NCBI GenBank assembly: GCA_947646735.1
Contig: CANTFK010000338.1
Span: 1 to 38,750, forward strand
Source of the DNA: Peronospora farinosa
Taxonomy: Eukaryota; Oomycota; Peronosporomycetes; Peronosporales; Peronosporaceae
Length of the DNA: 38,750 nucleotides
Reading direction: 5' to 3'
Both the position numbers and the translations under genes were made by a program. Under the pieces are notes generated by a model, which saw nothing but the letters and a program-made list of their open reading frames with translations, was not told where the DNA came from and made no database searches. Below, one piece after another: positions 1-13,200 of this stretch. Position 1 is the first letter of the stretch. Each line of letters starts with the position of its first letter.

Positions 1-273
1 TCGAATAATTTGAAAGGGATCGATCAAAGAAATGTCGTCGATCCACAATCCTGCGCTACGATTGGTCAATGAGGCATGCGAGATGGTTGGAAGAGGGAGT
101 AACGTTTTTAAGAACACAGAAGAATATGGATCGAAAAAGGATTGGGTGTGGACCACACACCACAGTCGCGATCCAGGAGGATCGATTCAAAACCTTGATC
201 CAGAAAGAAGATCGCAAATCGTAACAAGCTGAAGATCGATACGCAACCTCGATACGCAACCTCGATCCAGAAA

Positions 274-609
274 CCGGATCGACAAAACCGGATCGACAAA
301 ACCGGATCGACAAAACCGGATCGACAAAACTGGATCGACAAAACTGGATCGACAAAACTGGATCGACAAAACTGGATCGACAAAACTGGATCGACAAAAC
401 TGGATCGACAAAACTGGATCGACAAAACTGGATCGACAAAACTGGATCGACAAAACTGGATCGACAAAACTGGATCGACAAAACTGGATCGACAGAACAG
501 GATCGACAGAACAGGATCGACAAAACTGGATCGACAAAACTGGATCGACAAAACCGGATCGACAAAACTGGATCGACAAAACTGGATCGACAAAACTGGA
601 TCGTCACAG
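274..609. repeat. 14-bp minisatellite in unit 1 (24 repeats)
   Basis: Consecutive 14-mers of consensus CTGGATCGACAAAA run without spacers. The first four begin CC instead of CT, two begin CA and follow GACAGAA variants, and the last is altered to end TCGTCACAG. An equivalent tract sits at the same place in every unit. From unit length I infer about 15 repeats in unit 2, 13 in units 3 to 5, 27 in unit 6, 13 in units 7, 8 and 10, 14 in unit 9, 10 in units 11, 15 and 18, 16 in unit 12, 12 in units 21 to 25, 19 in unit 26, 14 in unit 27, 20 in unit 28 and 17 in units 29 and 30. The 14-mer contains no stop triplet on either strand in any phase, so it opens all six frames. Confidence 0.95.
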
Positions 610-822
610 TGTTTGAAGTGGACCACATAGCAAGTCTGATTTATTTCCAAGAAGGCGACACGCGGCAGTAGATCCTGGGCTACCGATAGGCAAGATCATA
701 GGTTCTGGGTATTTGATTGGTTAACATTAAACAGAGTTTCTTTTACTTCGAACTACGCACGCAGACTTCTCTTCCGGGTGGAAAATTTTTTGGCCTCCCG
801 ACGATCAAGAACTTCTGCCACC

Positions 823-847
823 CATTAGTTCTTTTCGAGCGCGCCCC
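823..847. other. 25-bp insertion found only in unit 1
   Basis: Every other unit reads TCTGCCACCAGTACC at this place. Unit 1 has 25 extra bases between CCACC and AGTACC, starting CATTAGTTC and ending GCGCCCC. No target-site duplication is obvious. Together with eleven extra 14-mers it explains the 1151-bp length of unit 1. Confidence 0.9.
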
Positions 848-865
848 AGTACCTACAAGTAATAT

Positions 866-886
866 CCCTGGATTGTTTGGCCAGGG
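866..886. other. Conserved short inverted repeat in each unit
   Basis: CCCTGG at 866-871 can pair with CCAGGG at 881-886 around a 9-base loop. I saw it unchanged in the units I compared. A second hairpin at 145-161 (GGTGTG and CACACC around GACCA) is conserved in most units but loses one pair where GGTGTGG becomes GGTCTGG (for example 12216, 18957, 20899). Neither is a recognised terminator or RNA family. Confidence 0.6.
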
Positions 887-2106
887 ATTACAAGACCTCT
901 CACAAACAAACCTCGCCTGCGATTGGACGCAGTATCACGTAAAGGACAAGGCACAAGATCGCGAGACGGCTCAAGTGGTCAGAAGGTCAAGTGTATCAAG
1001 TGGATCAAGTATCTACATTTTTGGACAAGGCGATTTCAAAAGCGATCAAGGCGACTCGTATAGAGCCCCCCAAGTAACCCTCGATCGCGTGAAGATTCCC
1101 GCGTGATCGAATCCCAACCAATCCCAACCACGGTCAAGTGTGGTGAAGCGATCGAATAATTTGAAAGGGATCGATCAAAGAAATGTCGTCGATCCACAAT
1201 CCTGCGCTACGATTGGTCAATAAGGCATGCGAGATGGTTGGAAGAGGGAGTAACGGTGTGAAGAACACAGAAGAATATGGATCGAAAAAGGATTGGGTGT
1301 GGACCACACACCACAGTCGCGATCCAGGAGGATCGGATTCGAAACCTTGATCCAGAAAGAAGATCGCAAATCGTAACCAGCTGAAGATCGATACGCAACC
1401 TCGATACGCAACCTCGATCCAGAAACCGGATCGACAAAACTGGATCGACAGAACTGGATCGACAAAACTGGATGACAAAACTGGATCGACAAAACTGGAT
1501 CGACAAAACTGGATCGACAAAACTGGATCGACAGAACAGGATCGACAAAACTGGATCGACAAAACCGGATCGACAAAACTGGATCGACAAAACTGGATCG
1601 ACAAAACTGGATCGACAAAACTGGATCGTCACAGTGTTTGAAGTGGACCACATAGCAAGTCTGATTCATTTCCAAGAAGGCGACACGCGGCAGTAGATCC
1701 TGGGCTACCGATAGGCAAGATCATAGGTTCTGGGTATTTGATTGGTTAACATTAAACAGAGTTTCTTTTACTTCGAACTACGCACGCAGACTTCTCTTCC
1801 GGGTGGGAAAATTTTTGGCCTCCCGACGATCAAGAACTTCTGCCACCAGTACCTACAAGTAATATCCCTGGATTGTTTGGCCAGGGATTACAAGACCTCT
1901 CACAAACAAAATTCTCCTGCGATTGGACGCAGCATCACGTAAAGGACAAGGCACAAGATCGCGAGACGGCTCAAGTGGTCAGAAGGTCAAGTGTATCAAG
2001 TGGATCAAGTATCTACATTTTTGGACAAGGCGATCTCAAAAGAGATCAAGGCGACTCGTATAGAGCCCCCCAAGAAACCCTCGATCGCGTGAAGATTCCC
2101 GCGTGA

Positions 2107-4822
2107 TCGAATCCCAACCAATCCCAACCACGGTCAAAAGTGGTGAAGCGATCGAATAATTTGAAAGGGATCGATCAAAGAAATGTCGTCGATCCACAAT
2201 CCTGCGCTACGATTGGTCAATGAGGCATGCGAGATGGTTGGAAGAGGGAGTAACGTTTTTAAGAACACAGAGGAATATGGATCGAAAAAGGATTGGGTGT
2301 GGACCACACACCACAGTCGCGATCCAGGAGGATCGATTCGAAACCTCGATCCAGAAAGAAGATCGCAAATCGTAACCAGCTGAAGATCGATACGCAACCT
2401 CGATACGCAACCTCGATCCAGAAACCGGATCGACAAAACTGGATCGACAGAACTGGATCGACAAAACTGGATCGACAAAACTGGATCGACAGAACAGGAT
2501 CGACAGAACAGGATCGACAAAACTGGATCGACAAAACCGGATCGACAAAACTGGATCGACAAAAATGGATCGACAAAACCGGATCGACAAAACTGGATCG
2601 ACACAGTGTTTGAAGTGGACCACATAGCAAGTCTGATTCATTTCCAAGAAGGCGACACGCGGCAGTAGATCCTGGGCTACCGATAAGCAAGATCATAGGT
2701 TCTGGGTATTTGATTGGTTAACATTAAACAGAGTTTCTTTTACTTCGAACTACGCACGCAGACTTCTCTTCCGGGTGGGAAAATTTTTGGCCTCCCGACG
2801 ATCAAGAACTTCTGCCACCAGTACCTACAAGTAATATCCCTGGATTGTTTGGCCAGGGATTACAAGACCTCTCACAAACAAACCTCGCCTGCGATTGGAC
2901 GCAGTATCACGTAAAGGACAAGGCACAAGATCGCGAGACGGCTCAAGTGGTCAGAAGGTCAAGTGTATCAAGTGGATCAAGTATCTACATTTTTGGACAA
3001 GGCGATCTCAAAAGAGATCAAGGCGACTCGTATAGAGCCCCCCAAGTAACCCTCGATCGCGTGAAGATTCCCGCGTGATTGAATCCCAACCAATCCCAAC
3101 CACGGTCAAAAGTGGTGAAGCGATCGAATAATTTGAAAGGGATCGATCAAAGAAATGTCGTCGATCCACAATCCTGCGCTACGATTGGTCAATGAGGCAT
3201 GCGAGATGGTTGGAAGAGGGAGTAACGTTTTTAAGAACACAGAGGAATATGGATCGAAAAAGGATTGGGTGTGGACCACACACCACAGTCGCGATCCAGG
3301 AGGATCGATTCGAAACCTCGATCCAGAAAGAAGATCGCAAATCGTAACCAGCTGAAGATCGATACGCAACCTCGATACGCAACCTCGATCCAGAAACCGG
3401 ATCGACAAAACTGGATCGACAGAACTGGATCGACAAAACTGGATCGACAAAACTGGATCGACAGAACAGGATCGACAGAACAGGATCGACAAAACTGGAT
3501 CGACAAAACCGGATCGACAAAACTGGATCGACAAAAATGGATCGACAAAACCGGATCGACAAAACTGGATCGACACAGTGTTTGAAGTGGACCACATAGC
3601 AAGTCTGATTCATTTCCAAGAAGGCGACACGCGGCAGTAGATCCTGGGCTACCGATAAGCAAGATCATAGGTTCTGGGTATTTGATTGGTTAACATTAAA
3701 CAGAGTTTCTTTTACTTCGAACTACGCACGCAGACTTCTCTTCCGGGTGGGAAAATTTTTGGCCTCCCGACGATCAAGAACTTCTGCCACCAGTACCTAC
3801 AAGTAATATCCCTGGATTGTTTGGCCAGGGATTACAAGACCTCTCACAAACAAACCTCGCCTGCGATTGGACGCAGTATCACGTAAAGGACAAGGCACAA
3901 GATCGCGAGACGGCTCAAGTGGTCAGAAGGTCAAGTGTATCAAGTGGATCAAGTATCTACATTTTTGGACAAGGCGATCTCAAAAGAGATCAAGGCGACT
4001 CGTATAGAGCCCCCCAAGTAACCCTCGATCGCGTGAAGATTCCCGCGTGATTGAATCCCAACCAATCCCAACCACGGTCAAAAGTGGTGAAGCGATCGAA
4101 TAATTTGAAAGGGATCGATCAAAGAAATGTCGTCGATCCACAATCCTGCGCTACGATTGGTCAATGAGGCATGCGAGATGGTTGGAAGAGGGAGTAACGT
4201 TTTTAAGAACACAGAGGAATATGGATCGAAAAAGGATTGGGTGTGGACCACACACCACAGTCGCGATCCAGGAGGATCGATTCGAAACCTCGATCCAGAA
4301 AGAAGATCGCAAATCGTAACCAGCTGAAGATCGATACGCAACCTCGATACGCAACCTCGATCCAGAAACCGGATCGACAAAACTGGATCGACAGAACTGG
4401 ATCGACAAAACTGGATCGACAAAACTGGATCGACAGAACAGGATCGACAGAACAGGATCGACAAAACTGGATCGACAAAACCGGATCGACAAAACTGGAT
4501 CGACAAAAATGGATCGACAAAACCGGATCGACAAAACTGGATCGACACAGTGTTTGAAGTGGACCACATAGCAAGTCTGATTCATTTCCAAGAAGGCGAC
4601 ACGCGGCAGTAGATCCTGGGCTACCGATAAGCAAGATCATAGGTTCTGGGTATTTGATTGGTTAACATTAAACAGAGTTTCTTTTACTTCGAACTACGCA
4701 CGCAGACTTCTCTTCCGGGTGGGAAAATTTTTGGCCTCCCGACGATCAAGAACTTCTGCCACCAGTACCTACAAGTAATATCCCTGGATTGTTTGGCCAG
4801 GGATTACAAGACCTCTCACAAA
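2107..4822. repeat. Block of apparently identical 972-bp units (units 3-5)
   Basis: Reading the three units side by side I found no difference between units 3 and 4 apart from a C/T change next to the unit boundary. Unit 5 follows the same sequence until about 4823, where it switches from the CCTCGCC to the ATTCTCC variant. All three share rare variants, including GATAAGC in place of GATAGGC (at 2693, 3665 and 4637), AGAGGAAT, and a CAAAAATGG repeat inside the minisatellite. This is the signature of very recent local duplication, or alternatively of an assembly artefact in a repeat. Confidence 0.85.
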
Positions 4823-5340
4823 CAAAATTCTCCTGCGATTGGACGCAGTATCACGTAAAGGACAAGGCACAAGATCGCGAGACGGCTCAAGTGGTCAGAA
4901 GGTCAAGTGTATCAAGTGGATCAAGTATCTACATTTTTGGACAAGGCGATCTCAAAAGCGATCAAGGCGACTCGTATAGAGCCCCCCAAGTAACCCTCGA
5001 TCGCGTGAAGATTCCCGCGTGATCGAATCCCAACCAATCCCAACCACGGTCAAGTGTGGTGAAGCGATCGAATAATTTGAAAGGGATCGATCAAAGAAAT
5101 GTCGTCGATCCACAATCCTGCGCTACGATTGGTCAATGAGGCATGCGAGATGGTTGGAAGAGGGAGTAACGGTGTGAAGAACACAGAAGAATATGGATCG
5201 AAAAAGGATTGGGTGTGGACCACACACCACAGTCGCGATCCAGGAGGATCGGATCGAAACCTTGATCCAGAAAGAAGATCGCAAATCGTAACCAGCTGAA
5301 GATCGATACGCAACCTCGATACGCAACCTCGATCCAGAAA

Positions 5341-5718
5341 CCGGATCGACAAAACCGGATCGACAAAACCGGATCGACAAAACCGGATCGACAAAACTGG
5401 ATCGACAAAACTGGATCGACAAAACTGGATCGACAAAACTGGATCGACAAAACTGGATCGACAAAACTGGATCGACAAAACTGGATCGACAAAACTGGAT
5501 CGACAAAACTGGATCGACAAAACTGGATCGACAAAACTGGATCGACAAAACTGGATCGACAAAACTGGATCGACAAAACTGGATCGACAAAACTGGATCG
5601 ACAGAACAGGATCGACAGAACAGGATCGACAAAACTGGATCGACAAAACCGGATCGACAAAACTGGATCGACAAAACTGGATCGACAAAACTGGATCGAC
5701 AAAACTGGATCGTCACAG
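5341..5718. repeat. Longest 14-bp minisatellite tract in the array (27 repeats, unit 6)
   Basis: Four CCGGATCGACAAAA repeats are followed by a run of nearly invariant CTGGATCGACAAAA repeats, then two repeats beginning CA, one CC, and a final variant ending TCGTCACAG. This order of variants is the same as in the minisatellite of unit 1, which also starts with four CC repeats and ends TCGTCACAG. The two alleles therefore look related although they lie about 5 kb apart and are separated by four units with much shorter tracts. The expansion accounts for the 1169-bp length of this unit. Confidence 0.95.
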
Positions 5719-7208
5719 TGTTTGAAGTGGACCACATAGCAAGTCTGATTTATTTCCAAGAAGGCGACACGCGGCAGTAGATCCTGGGCTACCGATAGGC
5801 AAGATCATAGGTTCTGGGTATTTGATTGGTTAACATTAAACAGAGTTTCTTTTACTTCGAACTACGCACGCAGACTTCTCTTCCGGGTGGGAAAATTTTT
5901 TGGCCTCCCGACGATCAAGAACTTCTGCCACCAGTACCTACAAGTAATATCCCTGGATTGTTTGGCCAGGGATTACAAGACCTCTCACAAACAAAATTCT
6001 CCTGCGATTGGACGCAGTATCACGTAAAGGACAAGGCACAAGATCGCGAGACGGCTCAAGTGGTCAGAAGGTCAAGTGTATCAAGTGGATCAAGTATCTA
6101 CATTTTTGGACAAGGCGATCTCAAAAGAGATCAAGGCGACTCGTATAGAGCCCCCCAAGTAACCCTCGATCGCGTGAAGATTCCCGCGTGATCGAATCCC
6201 AACCAATCCCAACCACGGTCAAGTGTGGTGAAGCGATCGAATAATTTGAAAGGGATCGATCAAAGAAATGTCGTCGATCCACAATCCTGCGCTACGATTG
6301 GTCAATGAGGCATGCGAGATGGTTGGAAGAGGGAGTAACGTTTTTAAGAACACAGAGGAATATGGATCGAAAAAGGATTGGGTGTGGACCACACACCACA
6401 GTCGCGATCCAGGAGGATCGATTCGAAACCTCGATCCAGAAAGAAGATCGCAAATCGTAACCAGCTGAAGATCGATACGCAACCTCGATACGCAACCTCG
6501 ATCCAAAAACCGGATCGACAAAACTGGATCGACAGAACTGGATCGACAAAACTGGATCGACAAAACTGGATCGACAGAACAGGATCGACAGAACAGGATC
6601 GACAAAACTGGATCGACAAAACCGGATCGACAAAACTGGATCGACAAAACTGGATCGACAAAACCGGATCGACAAAACTGGATCGACACAGTGTTTGAAG
6701 TGGACCACATAGCAAGTCTGATTCATTTCCAAGAAGGCGACACGCGGCAGTAGATCCTGGGCTACCGATAGGCAAGATCATAGGTTCTGGGTATTTGATT
6801 GGTTAACATTAAACAGAGTTTCTTTTACTTCGAACTACGCACGCAGACTTCTCTTCCGGGTGGGAAAATTTTTGGCCTCCCGACGATCAAGAACTTCTGC
6901 CACCAGTACCTACAAGTAATATCCCTGGATTGTTTGGCCAGGGATTACAAGACCTCTCACAAACAAACTTCTCCTGCGATTGGACGCAGTATCACGTAAA
7001 GGACAAGGCACAAGATCGCGAGACGGCTCAAGTGGTCAGAAGGTCAAGTGTATCAAGTGGATCAAGTATCTACATTTTTGGACAAGGCGATCTCAAAAGA
7101 GATCAAGGCGACTCGTATAGAGCCCCCCAAGTAACCCTCGATCGCGTGAAGATTCCCGCGTGATCGAATCCCAACCAATCCCAACCACGGTCAAGTGTGG
7201 TGAAGCGA

Positions 7209-10200
7209 TCGAATAATTTGAAAGGGATCGATCAAAGAAATGTCGTCGATCCACAATCCTGCGCTACGATTGGTCAATGAGGCATGCGAGATGGTTGGAA
7301 GAGGGAGTAACGTTTTTAAGAACACAGAAGAATATGGATCGAAAAAGGATTGGGTGTGGACCACACACCACAGTCGCGATCCAGGAGGATCGATTCGAAA
7401 CCTTGATCCAGAAAGAAGATCGCAAATCGTAACCAGCTGAAGATCGATACGCAACCTCGATACGCAACCTCGATCCAGAAACCGGATCGACAAAACTGGA
7501 TCGACAAAACTGGATCGACAAAACTGGATCGACAAAACTGGATCGACAGAACAGGATCGACAGAACAGGATCGACAAAACTGGATCGACAAAACCGGATC
7601 GACAAAACTGGATCGACAAAACTGGATCGACAAAACCGGATCGACAAAACTGGATCGACACAGTGTTTGAAGTGGACCACATAGCAAGTCTGATTCATTT
7701 CCAAGAAGGCGACACGCGGCAGTAGATCCTGGGCTACCGATAGGCAAGATCATAGGTTCTGGGTATTTGATTGGTTAACATTAAACAGAGTTTCTTTTAC
7801 TTCGAACTACGCACGCAGACTTCTCTTCCGGGTGGGAAAATTTTTGGCCCCCCGACGATCAAGAACTTCTGCCACCAGTACCTACAAGTAATATCCCTGG
7901 ATTGTTTGGCCAGGGATTACAAGACCTCTCACAAACAAAATTCTCCTGCGATTGGACGCAGTATCACGTAAAGGACAAGGCACAAGATCGCGAGACGGCT
8001 CAAGTGGTCAGAAGGTCAAGTGTATCAAGTGGATCAAGTATCTACATTTTTGGACAAGGCGATCTCAAAAGAGATCAAGGCGACTCGTATAGAGCCCCCC
8101 AAGTAACCCTCGATCGCGTGAAGATTCCCGCGTGATCGAATCCCAACCAATCCCAACCACGGTCAAGTGTGGTGAAGCGATCGAATAATTTGAAAGGGAT
8201 CGATCAAAGAAATGTCGTCGATCCACAATCCTGCGCTACGATTGGTCAATGAGGCATGCGAGATGGTTGGAAGAGGGAGTAACGTTTTTAAGAACACAGA
8301 AGAATATGGATCGAAAAAGGATTGGGTGTGGACCACACACCACAGTCGCGATCCAGGAGGATCGGATCGAAACCTTGATCCAGAAAGAAGATCGCAAATC
8401 GTAACCAGCTGAAGATCGATACGCAACCTCGATACGCAACCTCGATCCAGAAACCGGATCGACAAAACCGGATCGACAAAACTGGATCGACAAAACTGGA
8501 TCGACAAAACTGGATCGACAAAACTGGATCGACAAAACTGGATCGACAAAACTGGATCGACAAAACTGGATCGACAAAACTGGATCGACAAAACTGGATC
8601 GACAAAACTGGATCGACAAAACTGGATCGACAAAACTGGATCGACACAGTGTTTGAAGTGGACCACATAGCAAGTCTGATTTATTTCCAAGAAGGCGACA
8701 CGCGGCAGTAGATCCTGGGCTACCGATAGGCAAGATCATAGGTTCTGGGTATTTGATTGGTTAACATTAAACAGAGTTTCTTTTACTTCGAACTACGCAC
8801 GCAGACTTCTCTTCCGGGTGGGAAAATTTTTGGCCCCCCGACGATCAAGAACTTCTGCCACCAGTACCTACAAGTAATATCCCTGGATTGTTTGGCCAGG
8901 GATTACAAGACCTCTCACAAACAAAATTCTCCTGCGATTGGACGCAGTATCACGTAAAGGACAAGGCACAAGATCGCGAGACGGCTCAAGTGGTCAGAAG
9001 GTCAAGTGTATCAAGTGGATCAAGTATCTACATTTTTGGACAAGGCGATCTCAAAAGAGATCAAGGCGACTCGTATAGAGCCCCCCAAGTAACCCTCGAT
9101 CGCGTGAAGATTCCCGCGTGATCGAATCCCAACCAATCCCAACCACGGTCAAGTGTGGTGAAGCGATCGAATAATTTGAAAGGGATCGATCAAAGAAATG
9201 TCGTCGATCCACAATCCTGCGCTACGATTGGTCAATGAGGCATGCGAGATGGTTGGAAGAGGGAGTAACGTTTTTAAGAACACAGAAGAATATGGATCGA
9301 AAAAGGATTGGGTGTGGACCACACACCACAGTCGCGATCCAGGAGGATCGATTCGAAACCTTGATCCAGAAAGAAGATCGCAAATCGTAACCAGCTGAAG
9401 ATCGATACGCAACCTCGATACGCAACCTCGATCCAGAAACCGGATCGACAAAACTGGATCGACAAAACTGGATCGACAAAACTGGATCGACAAAACTGGA
9501 TCGACAGAACTGGATCGACAGAACTGGATCGACAAAACTGGATCGACAAAACCGGATCGACAAAACTGGATCGACAAAACTGGATCGACAAAACTGGATC
9601 GACAAAACTGGATCGACACAGTGTTTGAAGTGGACCACATAGCAAGTCTGATTTATTTCCAAGAAGGCGACACGCGGCAGTAGATCCTGGGCTACCGATA
9701 GGCAAGATCATAGGTTCTGGGTATTTGATTGGTTAACATTAAACAGAGTTTCTTTTACTTCGAACTACGCACGCAGACTTCTCTTCCGGGTGGGAAAATT
9801 TTTGGCCCCCCGACGATCAAGAACTTCTGCCACCAGTACCTACAAGTAATATCCCTGGATTGTTTGGCCAGGGATTACAAGACCTCTCACAAACAAAATT
9901 CTCCTGCGATTGGACGCAGTATCACGTAAAGGACAAGGCACAAGATCGCGAGACGGCTCAAGTGGTCAGAAGGTCAAGTGTATCAAGTGGATCAAGTATC
10001 TACATTTTTGGACAAGGCGATCTCAAAAGAGATCAAGGCGACTCGTATAGAGCCCCCCAAGTAACCCTCGATCGCGTGAAGATTCCCGCGTGATCGAATC
10101 CCAACCAATCCCAACCACGGTCAAGTGTGGTGAAGCGATCGAATAATTTGAAAGGGATCGATCAAAGAAATGTCGTCGATCCACAATCCTGCGCTACGAT

Positions 10201-13200
10201 TGGTCAATGAGGCATGCGAGATGGTTGGAAGAGGGAGTAACGTTTTTAAGAACACAGAAGAATATGGATCGAAAAAGGATTGGGTGTGGACCACACACCA
10301 CAGTCGCGATCCAGGAGGATCGATTCGAAACCTCGATCCAGAAAGAAGATCGCAAATCGTAACCAGCTGAAGATCGATACGCAACCTCGATACGCAACCT
10401 CGATCCAGAAACCGGATCGACAAAACTGGATCGACAAAACTGGATCGACAGAACTGGATCGACAAAACTGGATCGACAAAACTGGATCGACAAAACTGGA
10501 TCGACAAAACTGGATCGACAAAACTGGATCGACAAAACTGGATCGACACAGTGTTTGAAGTGGACCACATAGCAAGTCTGATTTATTTCCAAGAAGGCGA
10601 CACGCGGCAGTAGATCCTGGGCTACCGATAGGCAAGATCATAGGTTCTGGGTATTTGATTGGTTAACATTAAACAGAGTTTCTTTTACTTCGAACTACGC
10701 ACGCAGACTTCTCTTCCGGGTGGGAAAATTTTTGGCCCCCCGACGATCAAGAACTTCTGCCACCAGTACCTACAAGTAATATCCCTGGATTGTTTGGCCA
10801 GGGATTACAAGACCTCTCACAAACAAAATTCTCCTGCGATTGGACGCAGTATCACGTAAAGGACAAGGCACAAGATCGCGAGACGGCTCAAGTGGTCAGA
10901 AGGTCAAGTGTATCAAGTGGATCAAGTATCTACATTTTTGGACAAGGCGATCTCAAAAGAGATCAAGGCGACTCGTATAGAGCCCCCCAAGTAACCCTCG
11001 ATCGCGTGAAGATTCCCGCGTGATCGAATCCCAACCAATCCCAACCACGGTCAAGTGTGGTGAAGCGATCGAATAATTTGAAAGGGATCGATCAAAGAAA
11101 TGTCGTCGATCCACAATCCTGCGCTACGATTGGTCAATGAGGCATGCGAGATGGTTGGAAGAGGGAGTAACGGTTTTAAGAACACAGAAGAATATGGATC
11201 GAAAAAGGATTGGGTGTGGACCACACACCACAGTCGCGATCCAGGAGGATCGGATCGAAACCTTGATCCAGAAAGAAGATCGCAAATCGTAACCAGCTGA
11301 AGATCGATACGCAACCTCGATCCAGAAACCGGATCGACAAAACCGGATCGACAAAACCGGATCGACAAAACTGGATCGACAAAACTGGATCGACAAAACT
11401 GGATCGACAAAACTGGATCGACAAAACTGGATCGACAAAACTGGATCGACAGAACTGGATCGACAAAACTGGATCGACAAAACTGGATCGACAAAACTGG
11501 ATCGACAAAACTGGATCGACAAAACTGGATCGACAAAACTGGATCGACACAGTGTTTGAAGTGGACCACATAGCAAGTCTGATTTATTTCCAAGAAGGCG
11601 ACACGCGGCAGTAGATCCTGGGCTACCGATAGGCAAGATCATAGGTTCTGGGTATTTGATTGGTTAACATTAAACAGAGTTTCTTTTACTTCGAACTACG
11701 CACGCAGACTTCTCTTCCGGGTGGGAAAATTTTTGGCCCCCCGACGATCAAGAACTTCTGCCACCAGTACCTACAAGTAATATCCCTGGATTGTTTGGCC
11801 AGGGATTACAAGACCTCTCACAAACAAACTTCGCCTGCGATTGGACGCAGTATCACGTAAAGGACAAGGCACAAGATCGCGAGACGGCTCAAGTGGTCAG
11901 AAGGTCAAGTGTATCAAGTGGATCAAGTATCTACATTTTTGGACAAGGCGATCTCAAAAGAGATCAAGGCGACTCGTATAGAGCCCCCCAAGTAACCCTC
12001 GATCGCGTGAAGATTCCCGCGTGATCGAATCCCAACCAATCCCAACCACGGTCAAGTGTGGTGAAGCGATCGAATAATTTGAAAGGGATCGATCAAAGAA
12101 ATGTCGTCGATCCACAATCCTGCGCTACGATTGGTCAATGAGGCATGCGAGATGGTTGGAAGAGGGAGTAACGGTGTGAAGAACACAGAAGAATATGGAT
12201 CGAAAAAGGATTGGGTCTGGACCACACACCACAGTCGCGATCCAGGAGGATCGGATCGAAACCTTGATCCAGAAAGAAGATCGCAAATCGTAACCAGCTG
12301 AAGATCGATACGCAACCTCGATACGCAACCTCGATCAAAAAAACCGGATCGACTAAAACGGATCGACAGAACTGGATCGACAAAACTGGATCGACAAAAC
12401 TGGATCGACAGAACTGGATCGACAGAACTGGATCGACAAAACTGAATCGACAAAACTGGATCGACAAAACTGGATCGACAAAACTGGATCGACAAAACTG
12501 GATCGACAAAACCGGATCGACAAAACTGGATCGACACAGTGTTTGAAGTGGACCACATAGCAAGTCTGATTTATTTCCAAGAAGGCGACACGCGGCAGTA
12601 GATCCTGGGCTACCGATAGGCAAGATCATAGGTTCTGGGTATTTGATTGGTTAACATTAAACAGAGTTTCTTTTACTTCGAACTACGCACGCAGACTTCT
12701 CTTCCGGGTGGGAAAATTTTTGGCCCCCCGACGATCAAGAACTTCTGCCACCAGTACCTACAAGTAATATCCCTGGATTGTTTGGCCAGGGATTACAAGA
12801 CCTCTCACAAACAAAATTCTCCTGCGATTGGACGCAGTATCACGTAAAGGACAAGGCACAAGATCGCGAGACGGCTCAAGTGGTCAGAAGGTCAAGTGTA
12901 TCAAGTGGATCAAGTATCTACATTTTTGGACAAGGCGATCTCAAAAGAGATCAAGGCGACTCGTATAGAGCCCCCCCAAGTAACCCTCGATCGCGTGAAG
13001 ATTCCCGCGTGATCGAATCCCAACCAATCCCAACCACGGTCAAGTGTGGTGAAGCGATCGAATAATTTGAAAGGGATCGATCAAAGAAATGTCGTCGATC
13101 CACAATCCTGCGCTACGATTGGTCAATGAGGCATGCGAGATGGTTGGAAGAGGGAGTAACGTTTTTAAGAACACAGAAGAATATGGATCGAAAAAGGATT

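Noticed and set aside
274..609. CRISPR array
   Set aside because: The 14-mers are directly adjacent with no unique spacers, there is no cas gene, and the context is eukaryotic.
717..1106. A retrotransposon gag-like protein in the unit (plus strand)
   Set aside because: I see no zinc knuckle, protease or other motif, and single-base indels between units change the frame, as in units 6 and 13.
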